From Cycas panzhihuaensis (taxonomy: Eukaryota; Cycadophyta): a DNA stretch of 64,000 bases. The notes under the pieces were generated by a model. It searched no databases and was not told where the DNA came from. It worked only from the letters and a program-made list of their open reading frames with translations. A program made the translations under genes and the position numbers. Below, in pieces: positions 1 through 11,775 of this stretch. Where the stretch lies: contig CM041465.1 of assembly GCA_023213395.1 (NCBI GenBank), positions 211,117,741 to 211,181,740 on the forward strand, in the 5' to 3' direction. The number at the start of each line of letters is the position of its first letter. Within the stretch, counting starts at the first letter, position 1.

Positions 1-462
1 GTCACTTATATTTCCTCAACTTTAGTTGTTCCTATTCTATTTTTAGCATTTTTACCATATTAGTTAACTCTGAGTTCATCTTTACTTTCATTGGAGCCAT
101 ATGTTGAATTGCTCTTAATTCTCCATTTCACTTTGTAATTTATACATTTCTTACTCCACTCTTGGTTTCTTGGCACAAATTCTAGTGCCATATATCATTT
201 TGTATATGAGTCTTAGTTACATATTCAATGAATGGAACTTAAAACTATGGCAATAACCATTACCAAATAATGCATGAACAGATCATCCACTCCATTTAAC
301 ATTTTGGATATTGATTTACAAATATGACAATGGTAATCTCAAGTTGATTCATCATGTATTTCCTTCATCCCACATAATAACTACTAAATGATTGTATAAT
401 GCCTTCTAAAATCTATGAAAAAACTATTTCTACTACTATTCCCAACTTATTTTTATTGGCTA
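1..462. repeat. Left fragment of the 1.9-kb direct repeat, interrupted by Tat1
   Basis: This AT-rich, non-coding stretch matches 40936-41386 nearly base for base, including the run 'cccaacttatttttattggc' just before the break. The intact copy continues directly into the sequence that is found here only at 39494, so Tat1 inserted at 462/463. I see no ORF or RNA gene in it. Confidence 0.85.
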
Positions 463-3179
463 TGGGATGCGCATCTACGAGATGGCTACCTAACTGAGTA
501 GGAATGGTAAGAGCGGTCAATAGTACAATTGAGAAAAGACCTACAAGTAGGGCAAATATCACGCAGGGTACCCCGTGCGCCAGAGCGCGAGTTCATGACC
601 TGCAAATGGAATCTAGCTACCTGGAAGTGGCTCCCCACTTCAAACAAGAGGAGGAGAGGTGTAGGGTTAGCCTGGGTTGACCTAAGGAAAGGATCCTCCC
701 ACCCTTGGATGGCCAGAAGGGGAAGGAGAGAACCCTTTGAGGGTTTCCCTAAAGCAAAGGGAAACAAGAAAAGGTAGGCAAGTGGGTGGCCTACAGATGG
801 GATCACCTCGATTACCCAGCTAAGCAGAATAAACCGAGAAGGAGCGCAAAGAAAATAACAAAAAGGAAAAGTCACGATGTGCGCAAGCAAACTTAACCAA
901 GCAAGGCAAGTGGATGAAGCAAGAGGGAAGTTTGTAACACAACAGGGGGAAAAGGTGAAAGGGAAGGCTTCCTAGACCTTTTCCTATAGCGAATAAAATG
1001 CAAGTGATAAAGTAAACAAAGTATAAACCAAGACAAAGGTTGATTTCCCTTTCTCTTTCCAATAAGCTAATTACTGCTACGTAAAAGAACTCAAAAGGAA
1101 AATAAAAGTGGTGAAGTAGAGCGAGGGTGTGTACCTGGAATGGAAGCGTGTCGAAATGACAACGTTCCCAAGAGGCACCCGAAGTTGCTCCATAAGGCGC
1201 GGTGGACGTGAAGGGTTACGGTCGACTAGAATATGAGGCTCCCTTACCTTCCCCGAAAATAGCACTAAAGTACCAAGAAAGGAAAGGAAAGGAACGAAAT
1301 ACTAACAATGAATGAAATATGAAAGTAAATCATAAATGGAAGTACTTACCCATGAAGGAAGAAAGAGGAACGGATCCTTTGCGTCTTTCAAATATCTGCA
1401 AGTAAATGACAATATCCCCCTTTCTAGAGAAAGGGTACTAACATACAATAAGTAGCCCTAACAATACATGTACATATGAAGTAAGTATAAACTTAAATAC
1501 ATGCATGTTAGTATTCAATATAATGATGATACACTATAGAGAAAAACAACCAAAATAGATGGAGAGTAACCGGTAAGCCTTAGAGTAGCCCACCTCCCGC
1601 AAGGAACAACCCTACTCTCCCCCAAGAAGCCATAAGGCTGCGAGGGTAAGGCTGCGCAAGAGGGCTAGAAATAGAGGCAAAAGGGTTGGAAAGACCCCAA
1701 GAGGACCTACAGCAAGCCGGGGTGCTATGGGGAGTAAACTAGATTGCCGGAGACGGAGTTGGGCAAGGGACAAGTAGCCAGGGCTTATGTGAGTTGCCCG
1801 AATCAAGGTGCAAGCCCTCAAACTAGCACTGCAACGAGTGATAGCACTGATTTCAATAGCTAAAAATGGCTTAACAAACCCTTGTTTGATTGCCAAGAGC
1901 AGCACGGGGCAAAAGGGAAGGTTTGGAGGGCCAAGAGCCACTTAAGGAGCGTGGAAGGTGGTGCAAAATCCACCCAGCTCTCACCCAAACCCTATGCAAC
2001 CCCTCTTTGCTGCTATCTTGAGCAAGAAACATAGGAAAGGAGGCACTAATGGCAGAAATAAGACAGCCCAAAATAAAGCAAGAGTAACCTCCAAAGACCA
2101 AAGCAAGGAGAGCTAGAAGTGACAAGCAAAATAGGACATAAATTGGACATGAAAGTAGCTTAAACCAGTGAATACCTGAGAAAGGGAAGGGAGGCTCTTA
2201 TCTCAGTCAAGAGCTACTGAAATAAGGCTAAGAAATCTGCCAAAGAGCTATGGAATAGTAGGTTTGGAACCCCTGCTAATGGAGTTGAAGGAAACACTTG
2301 CACTTTGAAGATGCTTAATGGTTACCTGAGCAAGAAAACGCTGAGATCTCTCCAAAGGGGCCCTCTCCAAGGCGTGTGAAGGGCTGGGAAGATGTCCTAG
2401 CATACCAAAGGAGAGCTAGGCACAAGAAGAGAGGTGTAGTGGAGCAGCAAGGAATAGTAGAGCACAAGGCGTTTCTCTTTAAGAAGCATTCAAAAATGAG
2501 CCAAAAGATCTTAAAAATGACTTAAAGAAGACTTAAATACCTAGCCCAAACCCTAAAACGAGCGATTAGGGCGTAACTGGTGGTGAGTTAGTCACGAAAC
2601 ACGTGGCAGTTTCACAATAAATGCGAAATTGCCATGGCAGATTTTTAAAAACAAACTTGAACAGTCGTCCCGGTGCAAATTCCAGCATCGTGGAATTTGC
2701 GGTGACTGCCGATATTTCTTGCGATACGTGACTGTGGTTCAAATGCCTGCACAACCACTGGGTCAGGCCAATGACAAAAGAGGCTAATGGGGGGCTGAGA
2801 CACCTACCCGAGGGCAAATAAGCCAACAAACGAGTCTAGAAGAGCAAAAATAGGATTCAAACGATGTGGCAAGTCAACCAAACAATGACGAGTCATCACA
2901 CAGGCAGAGGTAGTGTAAGCCAAATGGGTCTTGAAGTGAGTAGGGCAGAATGCGGGAAGTGGAATAGCCACCAGGATGTCACACTCACTAGGAATATGCC
3001 CCTGCTATAGTCGTCATAGGCTGAATAAGTGTAGATGAAGACAAGATCATCTACGAGGTCACAACATGCAAACATGCAAGCATACACTCATCTCAAAAGA
3101 AAGCAATGATAAGGTGAGAAGCATACCTGCACTTACCTGAGTTGATAACTCTGTATCCATTCTTGAAAGCTAGGAAACA
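463..3179 (-). repeat. Tat1 LTR (3' LTR in the sense of transcription)
   Basis: It begins TGGGATGCGC and ends GGAAACA. It aligns over its whole length with 19800-21656 joined to 38620-39493, which sets both ends. The LTR holds no convincing gene; the short ORFs in it are not conserved between the two copies. A hairpin lies at 2675-2700. Confidence 0.88.
2675..2700. other. Perfect 10-bp hairpin in the Tat1 LTR
   Basis: GCAAATTCCA pairs exactly with TGGAATTTGC across a six-base loop. The other Tat1 LTR has the matching hairpin at 38979-39006 with GTAAATTCTG and CAGAATTTAC. The two stems differ, but both arms changed together, so pairing is kept. Confidence 0.7.
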
Positions 3180-3191
3180 CTGCCCCCTTAG
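3180..3191 (-). other. Tat1 polypurine tract
   Basis: On the minus strand this reads CTAAGGGGGCAG directly against the TG of the LTR. That is the expected place for plus-strand priming, and it supports the minus-strand orientation. In Tat3 the same position reads as TTACCCCCTTAA on the plus strand. Confidence 0.65.
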
Positions 3192-3591
3192 TAGCAGAGC
3201 CTTGCCGCTCGGAAGCCTGGTGCGATGGTGAAAGCTGGCAACACAACTGTCAATAGCACATGTGTATACAGATATATAAATCAAGACCATAATAGTAGGC
3301 AAGGGTATCGGTGAGTGTCGTGGCGGAACACGTGGATACGAAAGTAGAGGTGGAAACAACATAGGGGCTACCTATGTGCCACCCGAAAACCAACTGGAAG
3401 AATAAGAAAGGCGAGGGGGCTGCCCCCACCACAAAAGATGCAAAGAGATGTGCATAATCAAGTAGAAGAGTGAACAAAGTTGGTAGTCACCATAGTTTAA
3501 CCTCATTAGCGACTAAGTTTCGGAGGTGCAAACGAATCGCAAAGTGAGCATGATGGCCTAAGGCTTGAGTGACAAAGCGACCAGATAAGCC

Positions 3592-4014
3592 TCAGGCACG
3601 GTCAGTAAGAAGAGGAAGGTGGCGCTCAAGGATGAGGCGAACAAGACTATCTGCCTCAGCGTTGAGGGCTCGGGGGATATGCTGAATGTCGACAGACGAG
3701 AAGCGGGCCAGGAGGGATCTGGTGGCGGAAGCAAGAGTTCTCAAGTGAGGGCATCGCACTTGGCAAACCTGGGTTAGATGGGACACCACAACTTGAGAGT
3801 TGCAAAGCAAGACGATGGATCCGTGATGGAAACATAGAGCATTAGTGAGGGCTTCAATAACAGCTGTGTATTTAGCTTCATTGTTGGAAGCCTCTGGGAG
3901 GAAGATCCCAGAGCGCAAGAGATCATGTCTAGAGGGGCTGTAAAGAATCCACACAGCGGTAGAAGGTCCACGGTTACCGCGACTTATGCCGTCGGTAAAA
4001 ATGTAGATGGACAT
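3592..4014 (-). pseudogene. Tat1 additional RNase H (aRNH), active-site mutant
   Basis: This is an RNase H of the archaeal/plant RVT_3 type, a second RNase H besides the one fused to RT. The ORF is open from 4140, but the domain starts at about 4014 with MSIYIFTDG, which carries the first catalytic Asp. The second catalytic residue is in NNEAKY. The third should be Asp in a D-S-Q-V-V motif, but here it reads CNSQVV, an Asp-to-Asn change that fits a G-to-A transition. The last Asp is kept in NAEADS. The gene sits next to the 3' LTR, downstream of integrase, whereas the best-known Tat/Ogre order puts aRNH between RNase H and integrase. Tat2 (24580-24979) and Tat3 (55360-55581) show the same placement. 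Confidence 0.8.
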
Positions 4015-4540
4015 GGGTGACACAAAGTCCTGGTAGTGAATAGGCAATGATGGAGTGGAAGAGGAGCTTGAGAGATAAGCAAAAAGTGGCCGTGAAGGGT
4101 AGGAGGACCTAGCAATGAGGCTACCCAGGGGCGAGAGCAAGCAGTCTGATCACTATTTGAGAGCGGGCGGAGAAAAAGCATCTTGGAGCGCCAAAAGGTT
4201 GCTTCAGGAAGCAAAACATGCCCCTGGACGAAGGAGCATTCCATTTGGGGACCCCAGGAGTGAAAAAGAGCTGTAGAAACGAGTCCATGGCAGCAAAACA
4301 AGCCAAACGAGTATAAACTCGAGCATGCACGGGAGTGGCATACAAAACGAGACAGAAGGGCCCTGCAAAAAAGCGTAAAAATGAGGCACCATAAATGCAC
4401 CTACAAGAGAGTGCAAAAAGGTCGTCAAAAGAGCATAATGGGCGATAGGGCTAGAAGGCAAAGGCAATCGGGGAAACGGGACGGTCCCCAATCTACTGTC
4501 ATGAGGCCAAAACTAAGAAGTACCCATCGGGGCCTCCGCC

Positions 4541-4549
4541 TATATAAGG
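4541..4549 (+). promoter_or_regulatory. TATA box for the opposite-strand gene of Tat1
   Basis: TATATAAGG follows a GC-rich CCGCC stretch on the plus strand. Tat2 has the same nine bases in the same setting at 26046-26054. The direction is opposite to retrotransposon transcription and points at the intron-containing gene downstream. Confidence 0.5.
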
Positions 4550-4703
4550 AAATCGTACGAAAAATGGATTCATTTTCACCGGCTCTCATGAGAAACCAGA
4601 GCCATTCCCTTACGCAGCGAAGCGCTGCTCAACTTTAGAGGCACGCGGGGGACGATCTGACCATTGGATCGTAACGGGGAGAGAGCCAGCGGGACCATCC
4701 GAC

Positions 4704-5561
4704 AGCTGATAAGAGCAAGGGGCCAGTGACTAAGGCTCGCAGGTATGGATCATGAGGATATCCAGAGAGGCGAGAGTTGAGCCGATCCCTGTGAGGAGGG
4801 AGGCCCAGGCAGAGGAGGTACTCGAGGATGAGGTACCCGCAGCTGGCGGAGAGCCAAGAGGAGAGGATGTCACGCGAGTAGAGGAGCCGGCGGCCATGGC
4901 AGGTGAGGCCTAACCATTTCCTTAGTCGTTTGACAGCCAGATAGATGTTTAGTTTGACTTAATCATGCTATGTGATGGGATATATACTGACATACGGCAT
5001 GTTGCATTGGCAGGTACAACAGAGATCTGAAGACTAGTAGAGGCCATGGTGAGGGACATGTTCCCTTAGGTGTATACAAAGGGGCAACCGCCCATCCAGG
5101 CAGAGGATGCGCCTAAATCGGCAGGTGCACACATGGAGGCATTCGCCCCATTGGCGAGGGCAAGAGACATCTGGGCCGCAGAGTCCCAGGAGCACATGAC
5201 ATTCAGGGGATAGATGCAGCGGGAGCTAGATGAGGCGAGGAGTGAGAAGGACGAGCTATGCGGACGAGTCCAGGCTCTAGAAGCTTAGAGAGGAGCAGGT
5301 GGAGATACAGGGAGCATAGTTCGGATAGCGGTACTAGAGGAGCACCTTTGAGGAGTGGAGGGTGAGAGAGATCAGATCCAGGCCAGATACGATCAACTAG
5401 TAGATCAGGTGGCGTCGAGGTTGAGCAGGAGCAGGACGTATATCTGTATAGCGGCGACGACCCCGAGATGGCCACATGATGAGGGGAGCGAGGTAGAGAG
5501 CTCGCGGAGGCCCAGGAGGAGCCTCAGAGGGATGTGGTCCCCAGGAGAGAGATCACACTGA
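4704..5561 (+). pseudogene. Tat1 opposite-strand gene, 5' part deleted
   Basis: This is the last part of the gene seen whole in Tat2. The first visible exon (to 4902) matches Tat2 from about 27710 on, including the acidic stretch near EEVLEDEVP, but has frameshifts and stops. A 111-nt GT-AG intron follows at 4903-5013. The second exon, from 5014, is open apart from five stops and ends at TGA 5559-5561. It is rich in Glu, Arg, Gln and Leu: blocks such as QRELDEARSEKDEL and GERDQIQARYDQL are typical of a coiled coil. Compared with Tat2, about 1.5 kb is missing between the TATA region and the first exon, so the mobile-domain-like part is gone. Function is unknown. Confidence 0.6.
4903..5013 (+). 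other. Predicted GT-AG intron (111 nt) in the Tat1 opposite-strand gene
   Basis: The donor reads CAG|GTGAGG and the acceptor TTGGCAG|GT. CTGAC at 4987-4991 is a good branch-site match 23 nt before the acceptor. The intron is T-rich between GC-rich exons, as in plants. It is phase 1, and removing it joins the reading frames. Tat2 has the same intron with identical length at 27901-28011. Confidence 0.65.
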
Positions 5562-6243
5562 CCAGGAGATGGTACCCCAGGAGCGGGGCAACAGTAGAGT
5601 AGGAGATATGTACATGATTTAACGGGAAAGCACGGGCCTCTAGGGGGTCATATGTAGAGTCATATGATTGTACCCCCTCTACAAGGATACCGGCTTCCCA
5701 TATGTATGATGTAACATATGATTTTGATGTATATATATATACGGGGTAATTGGAACCCCATTTGACATGAGATACTGTGTATATATCGTGTGGTAGATAG
5801 CATATATATTTTGTTTTGTATGTTGTAAATGTTATGTTTTAAATGTTTTATTGTATGATGCACGTATTTCCTTCCATGCATGGCTATATATACCTAACAG
5901 GAGCACACACATCCACCATGAGTAGAGGGATAGAGAGGTGTGAGGTTAGAAATAGAGCGACATGCATGTCCATGGGGAAGCATAGCGGAATATGCAAAGG
6001 AAACAGCAGGCAGGAGAGGGGAGTAATGGTACTCTAAAGTGTCGTCCTAATTGGGGGATGCCCAAGTAGGAAGACAAAAGGTTTCCGAGGGGATACAGGA
6101 ACATGGGTTCCACAGGAGGAACCAGAAGGAAAAGTGAGAATCCATCTTAAATTGCCATCCTACCCGTGGTTGGGAAGAATGGGAATAACCTAAGATGGTA
6201 ATTTAGGCTTGTTTCGGAGCGTGGCGACGGGATTGCCAGAAGA
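5562..6243. other. Non-coding spacer of Tat1 between the opposite-strand gene and integrase
   Basis: The stretch matches Tat2 28551-29250 along its length. It contains an AT-rich section with a tatatatata run near 5730 and no conserved ORF. It probably holds the 5' start of nothing and the 3' untranslated part of both converging genes. Confidence 0.5.
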
Positions 6244-7371
6244 TCATGCGTAAAACTTCTTAAGGAATTTCCCGTTAACAGCTTTTTCAAATTCAAGACC
6301 TTCCAGGGTGGCTATCCTATAAGCACCATTACCGAGGGTCTCGATAATAACGAAAGGGCCAACCCATCGAGGTTTAAATTTGGTCAGACGGTCATGGAGA
6401 TATTCAAGCTTGAGGACGTGGTCCCCAGGAAACAAAGGACAGGAATGAAGATGTTTATCATAGGTCCTTTGTGAGTGAGCCTTGGACACTAGGTTAGCCT
6501 GATAAGCGACTAAGAATCTCTCGTCCAAAGGCTCGAGGTCCAACAGGTGAGCCTGACGGATAGACTCTTCGTCAATGAGACCTCAGAGGGAGACTCGTAA
6601 ATAGGGAATCTCCACATCCAACGGGAGTACCGCCTCGGTACCATAGACCAGGGAGAACGGGGTCATTCCCGTGGCAGAACGGATAGAGGTGCAGTAAGCC
6701 CACAAAGTGGAGGGTAGCTGAAGGTGCCAATCCTTTTGGGATTGAGTAATGGTTTTCTTTAGGATACTGACGAGAGTCTTATTGAAAGACTCCATTTGGC
6801 CATTTGCCTAGGGGTAGTAAGGAGAAGAAGTTTTATGAGAAATCTTAAACTTCTCGTAAAGCTCATCCATCTCCTTATTACAAAAGGGGGTTCCATTATC
6901 AGTGATTAGAACGTCTGGAATCCCGAAACGGCAAATGATGTGCTAGTAAATGAATGTGGCTATCGTTTTACCAAGAGTAGTGATCAAGGGGATGGCCTCT
7001 ACCCATTTAGTAAAATACTCTGTGGCAGTCAAGATAAACTTGTGCTGTGACGACGAAGGTGGAGAGATAGCCCCAATGAGGTCTAATTCCCACTGAGCAA
7101 AAGGCCATGGGGAAATAATGGGGTGAAGGGCCTCGGAAGGCACATAGGAGATATTAGTGTGTTCCTAACATCGCCAACATCTCAAAGCAAAGGCGTGCGT
7201 GTCCTTGAAAAGGGACGGCCAAAAATAACCCATGCGGAGGATCCTCTGAGCCATAGAATGGCCCCTAAAGTGACCCCTACAAATACCATGGTGGCATTCA
7301 TAGAGTATTTGGTCAGCTTCGTTGGCAGTGACATAGCAGAGGAGGATTCCCTCGAAGGACCTCTTGTACAA
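6244..7371 (-). pseudogene. Tat1 integrase
   Basis: This is the integrase part of a Ty3-type pol. From high to low coordinates, the HHCC zinc finger lies at about 7300-7165 (CHHGICRGHF, then CWRC). The catalytic core follows, with ELDLIG for the first Asp, LITDNGT for the second, and VESFNKT with the Glu near 6795. The C-terminal part (6543-6244) has the KPRWVGPFVI block of the GPY/F module. Stops break it at several places; the one near 6943 fits CAG to TAG. The upstream neighbour is RT-RNase H; downstream lies the gene on the other strand. Confidence 0.85.
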
Positions 7372-7521
7372 TACTTCACCGATGAGGAAGTATTACCAGG
7401 CAGAAGTCTGGATGCGAGATCTAACTTTACTACTAGCATCGGGGCGGTATTGTTGCTATGTGAGATACCATACTATATCACTATACCATCCATTGTTGAT
7501 GAGTGGATGAGGAGAGGTACC

Positions 7522-8991
7522 CTAAATCGTCAAGATAGACTCATCAGGAAGAGAATCATCGACGGGGGCACCAAAAGAGTTAGGAATAGGGGCGTCTGCG
7601 AGCTGCTCGGCCACTACCATTCCCTTCTTTGATTTCTGGTTAACGATATGAAAGTCGAATTCTTGAAGCAGGACAGCCCACTGACCGGCCCTACCCTTCA
7701 AATTTAAATGAGTGAGCAAGTATCGTAAGGGATCAGATTAGACGATCACCTTAGTGGTGTTGCCAAGCAAGTAGTATCTGAACTTCTTGGTCGCATGGTC
7801 CAAGGAGAGACACTCCTTCTCGACAGGAGAATAGTTAAGTTCAGCAGCCACGAGGGTGCGACTAATAAAATATATGACTCTCTCAATTCCTGAGTCATCC
7901 TCTTGAGCTAACATAGCGCCCAAGCATTCGTCAGTCACCGAGGTATACAGGACAAATGGCCTATCGAATCAAGGAGACGCCAACGTAGGAGAGGAAGCAA
8001 GGGCTTCCTTGAGTCCTTCGAAGGTCTTTTGGGTCTTATCAGACCAAGCAAAAGGGGCTCCCTTCTTCAATAGGTTTGTAAGGGGTTTAGCACTTACAAC
8101 GAAGTCTGCCAAGAAGCACCTAAGAAAACTGAGCCTTCCTAGGAATGACTTGATCTGTCGTTGGGTCCTAGGCGGCGGCATGTCAAGGATTGCCCTAACC
8201 TTGTCAGGTCAATCTAAATTCCTTGTTTGGACACGAGGAACCTAAGGAGTTTGCCCGAGGTAATGGCAAACACACACTTGAGCGGATTTAAACTGACATG
8301 GTACTTGCAACATCGTGAAAAGATGGCCCGCAAGTCAGAGGGATGATGGGCCCTAATACAGGAGAGGCCCATTATATCATCCATGAAGACCTCCAATGTG
8401 TTATCAATGAGGTCGTGGAAGATGAAATGCATGGCTCTTTGGTAAGTAGCACCTACATTCTTAAGGCCAAAGGGTATTGTTTTATAGGCAAAGGTACCCT
8501 ATGGTGTAGTGAAGGCCATCTTGTGGCAGTCTTCAGGAGAGATCTAAATTTGGTTATAGCCGGAGAAGTCGTCCATTAAATACATGACTTCAAATCTGGC
8601 GGTACGATTAATAATTTGATTGATAAAGGAGAGAGGGAAGTTGTCCTTAGGACAAGCATTGTTAATGTCATAGAAATTGACATATATATGAATTACCCCA
8701 TTCTTTTTGGCAACGGGGACAATATTGGAGACCCACTTAGGGTAGTTAATGGAAGTAATAAGCCCAACGTCTAGAAGCTTCTCAACCTCCATCTTGACGG
8801 CGGCTGAGAGCTTCGGGTGAAGGGGACGCTACTTTTGGCGCACAGGGCGGGCGCCAGGGATGGTCGTGAGATTATGGGTGATAATGGAGGGATCGATTCC
8901 CTTCATGCAAGCATAGTCCCACGTGAAAATGTCTTGAAACTCCTAGAACAAAAGGAAGTACTCCCTTACTTTATTAGGAGAACATTCCACC
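7522..8991 (-). pseudogene. Tat1 reverse transcriptase and RNase H
   Basis: The RT part starts in sequence next to the chromovirus insertion at 8991/8992. It shows KLLDVGLIT, then a finger-palm region with VNFYDINNACPKDNFPL, MPFGL-type sequence changed to IPFGLKN, and the catalytic motif VFMDDI near 8390. The connected RNase H follows at 7938-7522, with AAELNYSPVEKECLSL and KFRYYLLGN. Stop codons and frameshifts separate the pieces. The start of this polyprotein is on the far side of the chromovirus, at 15728 and above. It was one gag-pol or pol frame with the integrase before decay. Confidence 0.85.
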
Positions 8992-10043
8992 TGATCCAGG
9001 AGGATCTACCATATGTTTACAAGATGTAGAAAATGCTAGGCATTGGTATAACTAAAAGAGATATGGCCAAATGGTATCAAAATTATATTAAATTTTGTGT
9101 AAGGCTAGAAGACACATCCCACTAGATGTGTACAAAAGGTGGGGTTCAGAAAATATCATTTGATTAGAGTTCAAGCCTTATTTTGCATAAAATTAATCCC
9201 ACAGCTAGCAGAAAAAAATAGCAAATATATATTATAATTAAATGAATAAAAATATAGCCAAATGATATCCAAATGAGCTAAAATTTTGAGAAAGCAGAGG
9301 AGACATACGTTCCTATACGTGTACCAAATTTGAGCTGAATTGGAGTTAGTTAAGATCAATTATAAGCCACAAATTTTAAGAATTACATGAAGGCCACTTA
9401 GACAGTAGAAAAATAGCAAATACATATTATAATTAAATGCGTAAATATGTAGTCAAATGACATCCAAATAAGCTAAAATTTTGAGGAAGGAGAGGGGACA
9501 TGTGTTCCTATATGTGTACCAAATTTTAGATAAATTAGGATCCATTAAGATTAGTTACAAACTGTAACATTTTAAGAATTGCATGAAGGCCACTTGGACA
9601 ACAAGCATTCTGGTGGTTAGTGGTTATACTTGTATGATTGCCACTTGTTAAATATGCAATTTTGGTTTCTTTCTATAAATTAAGCCCTATTAAGGGTTGG
9701 AGAGGTGGTTCTTGGAGACTTGACTTGGGAAGCATCATTGGAGAAGCATTTGGAGGGTTGGAGTCCCCCTTATGGTATAATTGTAACATTTATTCCTTGT
9801 AATTTTACCATTCTTTTGCTAGTTGATTTCTCCACCTTTAAATGGAGAATTTCATAGTTTAATAAAAGTATTACTCCTCATACTTTTGGATCAATGCTAA
9901 GAATAAATGATTTGGTGTAGAATTTTCCTTTCATGGGCTCATTGTTGTTTTGATGTTATTGAGATTTCTATACTAACTCCCATGATCTTAAGGAGAAAAG
10001 GTTGATAATTGACTTCATCACCAACTAAACTCTTTTGGAATCA
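8992..10043 (+). repeat. 5' LTR of the chromovirus-like element
   Basis: It starts TGATCCAGGAGG and ends TTGGAATCA, 5 bases before the primer site. It aligns throughout with 14676-15727. The LTR contains near-duplicate sub-blocks (for example around 9225-9320 and 9415-9510), so it holds an internal degenerate repeat. Confidence 0.88.
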
Positions 10044-10048
10044 TATTT

Positions 10049-10061
10049 TGGTATCAGAGCC
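10049..10061 (+). other. Primer-binding site, initiator tRNA-Met type
   Basis: TGGTATCAGAGCC lies five bases after the LTR end. This is the usual plant retrotransposon site matching the 3' end of initiator tRNA-Met. Confidence 0.9.
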
Positions 10062-10176
10062 TCTAATCTTTATTGTAGGGACTTGAATGGTACAAACAAG
10101 GAAAGGATATAAAGATAAAGGTGAAGACTTTCTTGTATTGTAATCACCAAGAAGACAAAGAAAGAATCCAAGCACC

Positions 10177-11217
10177 ATGGCTGAAAAAGAAGATGGAGAA
10201 ATTAGATTTGAAAAGCTTGAGAAGAACGTAGAAGCCTTGATGCAAATGATGACCCACCTTCTACCTCTAGTCAAAGGAAAAGGCAAAGAGAAGGAATTTG
10301 AAGGAGGATCCACATATCACCACAACCATGAAGAGGAAGAGGAGGAGACCTTAAAGCACTCTTTTGAAGAAAGCAAGGGTACTTCATCTCATCAACCCTT
10401 CAAGGTGGAGGCAAAGTTGGATATTCCAACTTATGATGGAGAGGTAAATGCTGAAAAGTTGGACCATTGGTTGGATCAACTTGAAACCTACTTCACAATT
10501 TATGCTTATAGTAATGCTCAAAAGCTTTCATTTGCTAGGCTCAAATTGTGTGAACATGCATTAACATGGTGGAATGCATATTTGAAGACTCATAATGTAT
10601 CTTCTTTTTCATGGAGGGATTTTAAGAAAATAATAAAGAAGCAATTCTACCCCATAGGTCATGAGGAAGACCAATGGGTCACTTGGCAATATTTACGCCA
10701 AGGGAGAGGTGTAAGTGTCCAAGACTATACTTCTTTATTTTTTAGGCATGGCATGCTACTTGGTATTAATATGGATGAACATGTCACTCTTATGAAATTC
10801 TTTGGAGGATTACATGAATACATAAAAAAGGAACTAAGGCTTTTTAAGGTTCAATCCATTGGACAAGTAAGTAGAATGGCTATGGCAATAGAAAGTAAAA
10901 GTAAGAAATCTACATTCATGTCTAAAGATTGCACTTTTACTTCTAATAAGTATGAAAAGAATCCTAAATTACACTCATCTAAAAGGCAAGAAGGAAAGAA
11001 GAAAAGAACTAGTTTTATTAAAAGTTCTAACTATTATGAGCATTGTGATATTAGTGGTTATATTACAGCAAAGTATTGGAAGTTGTATCCAAAACTAAAG
11101 CCAAAGCATATCAAGGATATGGAATTAAGAAAGAAGGAAAAAGGGAAAGCACTACTTTTTGAGATAGAGATTCAAAGTGAAGGAGAAGAAGAGAAGGTTA
11201 CTCTACTTACAAATTAG
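10177..11217 (+). pseudogene. Gag of the chromovirus-like element
   Basis: The 346-residue frame starts at an ATG 128 bases after the primer site. An acidic, Lys-rich N-terminus is followed by a Retrotrans_gag core from about residue 80, with PTYDGEVNAEKLDHWL, TWWNAYL and a WRDFKKIIKKQFYP block. Near residues 285-305 stands what should be a CCHC zinc knuckle (normally C-x2-C-x4-H-x4-C before W-x-L-x-P). Here only one Cys is left (YYEHCDISGYITAKYWKLYP), and the missing Cys and His codons read as Tyr, each one transition away. The frame ends at TAG 11215-11217, in phase with the protease frame, so gag and pol were probably one reading frame. Confidence 0.88.
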
Positions 11218-11775
11218 GAAGATGATGCTACAAGGGAGGAACTATTTCACTTGAAGCTTCAAGTAGGAAATAGTATGATTGGTGCCATTATAGATCCGGG
11301 GAGCCAAAAGAATTTGATCTCAGAAAGTTTGGTAAAGAGCATTGGGTTGGTAACTACTCCTCACCCTCACCCATATCCTCTTGGTTGGATCCATAAAGAT
11401 GTGGAAATACAAATATCAAAGCAATGTACACTTAAATTTTCCATCACTAATGATTTTGTTGATGAAGTAATATGTGATGTGGTGCCATTAGATGTATGCC
11501 ATGTTGTGCTTGGGAGTCCCTATTTGTGGGATCGAGATGCACTCTTCTATCGAAGGGAGAGAAAGTAGCGGTTGATGAAGGATAACAAGGGCTTCATCAT
11601 AAAGGCCATAAAGAAGCACTTGGATAAGATAGCATTAATTTCAGCTACTCAAGCAAAAAGGATGATCAATGCATGTGGTAAATTCGTCATCTTAATGGTA
11701 AGGAGAAAAGAAGAGCCAAGAGATGAAGAAGGTCCTTCTACTCACACTCTTCTTATATCACCTAAACAAATGTAA
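11218..11775 (+). pseudogene. Protease region of the chromovirus-like element
   Basis: The retropepsin domain is seen in the frame 11251-11568. Its active site is IIDPGSQKNLIS, with the catalytic Asp followed by Pro-Gly rather than Thr/Ser-Gly; the end of the fold is VVLGSPYLW. A stop at 11566-11568 is followed in phase by a frame to 11775 with a conserved QAKRMINACGKFVILM block linking protease to RT. The TAA at 11773-11775 fits a CAA-to-TAA change. Confidence 0.8.

Noticed and set aside
7123-7632. 169-residue plus-strand ORF
   Set aside because: It is the complement of Tat1 integrase finger and RNase H, which have clear motifs on the minus strand; the matching region of Tat2 has no such open frame.
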